In this document: positions 59,738 to 64,000 of the stretch, in pieces
How the letters are laid out: every line of letters begins with the position of its first letter
Numbering within the stretch: position 1 is the first letter of the stretch
Assembly: GCF_018143015.1 (NCBI RefSeq)
Contig: NC_054746.1
Span: forward strand, 29,105,129 to 29,169,128
Length of the DNA: 64,000 nucleotides
Source: Lytechinus variegatus
Lineage: Eukaryota; Echinodermata; Echinoidea; Temnopleuroida; Toxopneustidae
Direction of reading: 5' to 3'
Notes under the pieces: generated by a model
What the model was told of the DNA's origin: nothing
Seen by the model: the letters and a program-made list of their open reading frames with translations, nothing else
The model's database searches: none
Position numbers and translations under genes: made by a program

Positions 59738-62700
59738 GTGAGTTTATTTGTTCCCTATGAATTATTTTGATTTTCATTTCATGGTTTATTAAACATTCAT
59801 AATGTGTAGACCAAATCTCTCAATAATATATCGTAGTCCCATTCGTTTATATCTGTGTAAACCTCATCACATCACATCACATTTCAGGATGTGGATTACT
59901 CTGACATTGAATGAATATGATTTCTCCTGTCTCCGGGGAGCGATTCATGAATGACAGGACTTGTCGGAGGTTTTGTCCGACAAGTCAAAGATACTACAAG
60001 GGGTAGATCGGACACTTCGGCGATTTTTTTTGAAATGCTAAATTCTATGGGAAAGGGCGGCATATGTGATATACATGTAGGCCCCGCTCGAAAAAAAAAT
60101 TGTAATCGACCATACCTCAATATCTAGGTTGCTAACTTCACCTCACTACATGTATATATACTCGTGATAGGCCCCGCTGTTGTGTTGAGTGGCTTGGAAT
60201 GTCCATGCGCGGGGCCTGTTTCACGAGTATAGTACTATATAGGCCTAGTCTTGAGGACGCAATGATGATGATTTTTTTAAATATGTCATATATTTCTTCA
60301 TCATTGACGTCTTGACACTCTCTCCATAGTGCCTTCAGCGAACGACCAAAACAAAGATGGATGCCCCCCAAAAATCCATCCTTTTAAACCGAATTAAAGA
60401 GCATTCATTTAATTTTATTAATTCTTACACCTTCCTACGCCTAATGCGTAGGAAGGTTTTAAATATTACTATTTAAAAATGTAAAAAAATGAAGATTTCT
60501 TACCTAACTGATGCCGCGTAGACCCCTCGTTCCACATGTAAACAACGGAAATACAATAGCGTCGACCCTTGAACCGCTTATGTATGACGTACTTCCGGAA
60601 AGCAATGCCGTCTTAACGAACAATTTAATTGTAATATTTGTTAAATAAGATTTTTTATCTCTAAATTGTTCGTTTAGACGGCATTGCTTTCCGGAAGTAC
60701 GTCATACATAAGCGGTTCAAGGGTCGACGCTATTGTATTTCCGTTGTTTACATGTGGAACGAGGGGTCTACGCGGCATCAGTTAGGTAAGAAATCTTCAT
60801 TTTTTTACATTTTTAAATAGTAATATTTAAAACCTTCCTACGCATTAGGCGTAGGAAGGTGTAAGAATTAATAAAATTAAATGAATGCTCTTTAATTCGG
60901 TTTAAAAGGATGGATTTTTTTGGGGAATCCATCTTTGTTTTGGTCGTTCGCTGAAGGCACTATGGAGAGAGTGTCAAGACGTCAATGATGAAGAAATATA
61001 TGACATATTTAAAAAAATCATCATCATTGCGTCCTCAAGACTAATATAGGCCGCACTACGGCACTTCAGATACTCCAAGAGTCCAACACAGTAGCGGGGG
61101 CCTATATTACGAGTATATATTAAGCTTGCATCCGAAGATAGTCGCGAAACAGGCCCCGTCCAATGCGCTTGTCCCAGCATTCGCATGTGTGTTGGGCTCA
61201 GATGACGGCTATATAGTATACTTGTTATCGAGGCCCCTTACACTGTTATAAAGTGGAAAATAACGTGGTCGTGGGGCTTGTTTCCCCGCGCGGTGGACGA
61301 TGAGAATTATCACGGGCGGCGCCCCCTCCCGGGGGGGGGGCTCTAATTTATTTTCCAAATAAACAAGGAAAGAATATCATGGGCGGCGCCAGTTTAGGGG
61401 GTGGGGGGGCTCCAATTTCCTTTTTCAGAAATCTATCTGTCGATTTACTTATGTATGAATATAGTTTTTCATTATTCATTCATTTATCAATCTATTTGTA
61501 TTGATTAAATAATGTATTCATTAATCTTTTAATTAATTTGTGTTTAGTGTTTTTTTCTTTTGTGATCTATTTGTATTGATTAATTAATGAATTCATTAAT
61601 CATTTAAGTTATTTGTGTTTGGTGTTTTTTTCTTTTGTGATCTATTTATATTGATTAATAAATGTATTCATTAATCATTTAAGTTATTTGTGTTTGGTGT
61701 TTTTTTTTTGTGATCTATTTACAGTATATTGATTAATTAATGTATTCATTAATCATTTAATTTATTTGTGTTTGGTGTTTTTTTTCTTTTGTGATGTATT
61801 TGTATTGATTAGTTAATGTATTCATTAATCATTTAATATATTTGTGTTCAGTGTTTTTTTTCTTTTGTGTTATATATATGGAGAGAGTCATAGGTCGTGT
61901 TTAATTATTTTTATGTGCGGAAGTTCATTTATTTTAATCTATTTTAATTGCTTATCTATGTATTTATATTGATTAATAATGTCTTTGCCTCTACAATTTA
62001 TCAAGTAGATTGTTCTAATTTCTTACAACTCACGTTCTGTAAATTGAAGGCCATGTTTGAGATTTCGTTTTTTTTTTTTGGGGGGGGGGGGGAAACTGTC
62101 ACAAATTTTTCGCTTTGTTCTTTTTGATAAAAGTAATGTATGTTTGCATTTAAACTTGATCCATAAATTTATAATTCCAGTTTATTTCCATGAAAAAGGA
62201 AAAAAAAGTTTGAAAATCATACTGTAGTCACTGAGTCTGACTCTGAGTGAAACTGACAGCATTTAGCTTTAGCCCGTAGCTAGTCCTAAGTTGCAGAGAC
62301 ATTGAATGGGCAGTGGGCATCAATGGAAAGTTATAAAGGCAAACTTCCAAATGCCTATTTTAGCAAACTGATTTTCGCATTTTAGCTAATTTTATCCCCA
62401 TTTTAGCTTTATCTTTGATTCAACCCAGCAGTCTACTCTCCAATGTCCAGATAGAACTGTTCCTACTACCAGATTTTGTTGAAATTTATGTGATATTCAA
62501 GAGCTTGTAAAGTAAATCTGGTTAAAAATCAAGCTAAAACTGGTTTGCCAAAAAATGGGCAAGAAATAGTCATTTGGGATGACTGAAAGTTTGTCGGCTC
62601 CAAAAAAATCAACATCCAGCCTATCCAATGAAAAAGCATGGAACCATTCCAAAATGGCAGAGTATGCATGTATGAGAGGACACATATAATTATGCTTTTT

Positions 62701-64000
62701 GTTGATATCTTTTTGTATCGACTAGTACACGCACATGAGTCATGACATTTAGGTGGGTTTCCCATCCAGGGCCCACCTCATGAGGCATCATTGCAATTCT
62801 TAGTGATAAGGCAGTGGACTTAGGAGTGATTGTGTTCACTATTCACACACCAAAATTCTCTTTGAAGAAGACCCATGTTTTTATATAAAAAAAAATCAGT
62901 ATTTGAAGTATGCAAAATGTCTGTTTATTCATGGTTACAACCTGCATGCGATCAGGAGCTATTTTTGCTTACTACCAGTTGACTGGCAATAGCAACATAG
63001 AGAATGACATTATAAAACTTCTATGTTTAGCTATTAAAGATTTGTTTTCATACATCTATTGATTTTATTTTCATTGTTCATTCTTGTTTTTACATCTGTA
63101 GAATTCTGAATTTGTTGATCTGTTGAGGGATACCAAACTGCAGACAGAATTCCTACCATACTTCATCAATAGCCTGAGAGATCAGACGGCTCACCTAGTA
63201 TGCAGGGGATCGTCTGCTGTTTCTTCTCCAGCAAGGACACCAAGCAGCTTACAAAAACTGAAAAGAGCCAGTCAAACACGTCCTCCACGCAGTGAAGGTT
63301 CAAAGGTCAATCGTACACAACTGTTTGCTACTGGGAACCGCCAGTCCAGCTGGTCAGACAAAGATTTCACCCCTGTTTCAAGATTCCCAGCAGAAGAACA
63401 ATCGCCACATACTCCACCATCAAAGACGGATGGAAGACATGGGAGAAAAGTGTCTTGGAGCGGTGGTGATACAGGCTCCAGGAGGAAGACCCCAGGATCT
63501 GGATCAAGGAAGGATGAATCTATGACTCTAGCTCAGTTTTTGGTTACTCCTGAAAGCCAGTCAAGAGGAAGGGGCAGAAAGAGTCCTTTTGGAGATTCCA
63601 ACTGTGACAGTTCATCTTCACATAAAGGCTCATCAAATAAACGTCGCTCAGGAGGTAAAGGAAAGCAGATGGGACAGAATGAGAGCAGCGGCTCAAAAGG
63701 ACATAACAAACTGAAGTATATTGACAAACCTCCTGTGTTTGATTTAGAAAATGCCCTAGAATTCCCTCCAATGGGTGCTAATACAACAAGAACAGTCACA
63801 CCAAGGAGGATAACTCCAACTGCAGTATCTACCAGTAGCGGAGACAGGCGAAGAGTCACCACACTCCTTTCTCCAGCCTCTTCTTGCCAGGGTCAAAATC
63901 CCCAGACCAATGCCTTTAACCCGCCTGTCAGTCAGACCACAGCAACTAAAAGAGACACTTACGAAATGAAAAAATCTCTCGAAAGCGAGAGGGAGTTGCT
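59654..64000 (+). CDS. CDAN1: Codanin-1, N-terminal part (exons 1-2), runs off the window
   Basis: Exon 1 is 59654-59737 (28 codons, donor GTGAGT, phase 0). Exon 2 starts at 63102 after TACATCTGTAG and is still open at 64000. The start MAVILEHILSKKLSIKEVLN matches human codanin-1 [20 protein letters not shown]. Exon 2 begins NSEFVDLLRDTKLQTEFLPY, matching FVPFLLNFLREQ, and continues as a long Ser/Arg/Lys-rich disordered stretch. DLENALEFPPMG and TPRRITPTAV (about residues 262-270) follow, the counterparts of human LEEFPPVG and RRINPTPV. It ends in a charged ESERELL helix. Human codanin-1 binds the histone chaperone ASF1 through this RRIxP motif and partners CDIN1; it is mutated in congenital dyserythropoietic anaemia I. 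The ATG sits in AAAATGG. Confidence 0.88.
60138..61140. repeat. Near-perfect palindrome of about 1 kb with gene-start-like arms, CDAN1 intron 1
   Basis: The arms are inverted copies around about 60645. They match almost base for base from about 60245 to 60629 and from 60661 to about 61045, with weaker matching farther out. Going outward from the centre, each arm reads CCGGAAGTACGTCATACATA, then a start codon (ATGTGGAACGAGGGG), then a donor TTAGGTAAGA. Farther out is a segment open as LKALWRECQDVNDEEIYDIF. The hairpin CCTTCCTACGCCTAATGCGT lies inside each arm. No protein family recognised. Confidence 0.8.
61300..61425. repeat. Two GC-rich direct units
   Basis: GGGCGGCGCC followed by a G-run and CTC-AATTT occurs twice (about 61314 and 61381) at the outer flank of the palindrome. 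Confidence 0.5.
61487..61868. repeat. Minisatellite, five units of about 76 bp, CDAN1 intron 1
   Basis: Each unit reads CTATTTGTATTGATTAATTA, then TTCATTAATCATTTAA, then TTTGTGTTTGGTG and a T-run with CTTTTGTGAT. Units differ by a few changes. Confidence 0.9.
61869..63101. other. CDAN1 intron 1 remainder
   Basis: AT-rich intron with a G-run near 62081. No exon or element recognised. The pyrimidine-rich end at 63085-63101 is the exon 2 acceptor. Confidence 0.45.
63102..64000 (+). CDS. CDAN1: CDAN1 exon 2 (incomplete at window end)
   Basis: 899 bp, open to the end. Holds the ASF1-binding-like RRITPT at 63804-63821. Confidence 0.9.

Noticed and set aside
60138-60371. 77-codon minus-strand frame ending in the palindrome
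   Set aside because: Not reported as a gene: it lies in a palindrome arm, has no recognised homology, and the mirrored arm lacks the same start codon. Described under the palindrome instead.

Overview
The window is AT-rich, intron-rich animal DNA full of foldback MITEs, LINE tails, a tRNA-type SINE and one Ty3/gypsy-type LTR element. Gene content, repeat style and the presence of a circularly permuted Ras/vWA gene suggest an invertebrate deuterostome, most likely an echinoderm such as a sea urchin. The species is inferred, not proven.

Five protein genes can be supported. (1) 606-3513 (+): the last four exons of an equilibrative nucleoside transporter (SLC29A/ENT); its 5' part lies left of the window. 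(2) 9633-11057 (-): an intronless Golgi carbohydrate sulfotransferase of the CHST1/3/7 type, 474 aa. (3) 14884-32971 (-), with a probable non-coding first exon near 37.36 kb: an 18-coding-exon gene for a 905-aa circularly permuted Ras GTPase fused to a zinc-ribbon-like segment and a von Willebrand A domain (cpRAS; compare Dictyostelium cpras1). Its GTPase motifs run G3-G4-G5-G1-G2 instead of G1 to G5. This is the most striking item here. (4) 43526-59153 (-): SIVA (apoptosis regulatory protein Siva), four exons, 180 aa, complete; its introns hold most of the mobile elements. (5) 59654 to beyond 64000 (+): the first two exons of CDAN1 (codanin-1), including its ASF1-binding-like motif. SIVA and CDAN1 are head to head with about 500 bp between start codons, which suggests a shared promoter; it holds an E2F-like site.

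Mobile DNA: a Tc1/mariner-type non-autonomous element (7467-8452), several hairpin MITEs (20-117, 2201-2353, 17006-17406, 34205-34361, 58094-58508), a dispersed foldback family with at least four copies (one carrying a nested MITE), LINE 3' ends at 6440-6960, 30640-31375 and 48238-49925, an LTR element with target-site duplication at 50879-56363 in SIVA intron 2, a 2.3-kb inverted repeat at 44733-47034 in SIVA intron 3, and a very well matched 1-kb palindrome at about 60138-61140 in CDAN1 intron 1 whose two arms each look like a promoter plus a first exon.

All exon models were built by hand from reading frame, GT/AG sites and phase agreement. No alignment or expression data were available.
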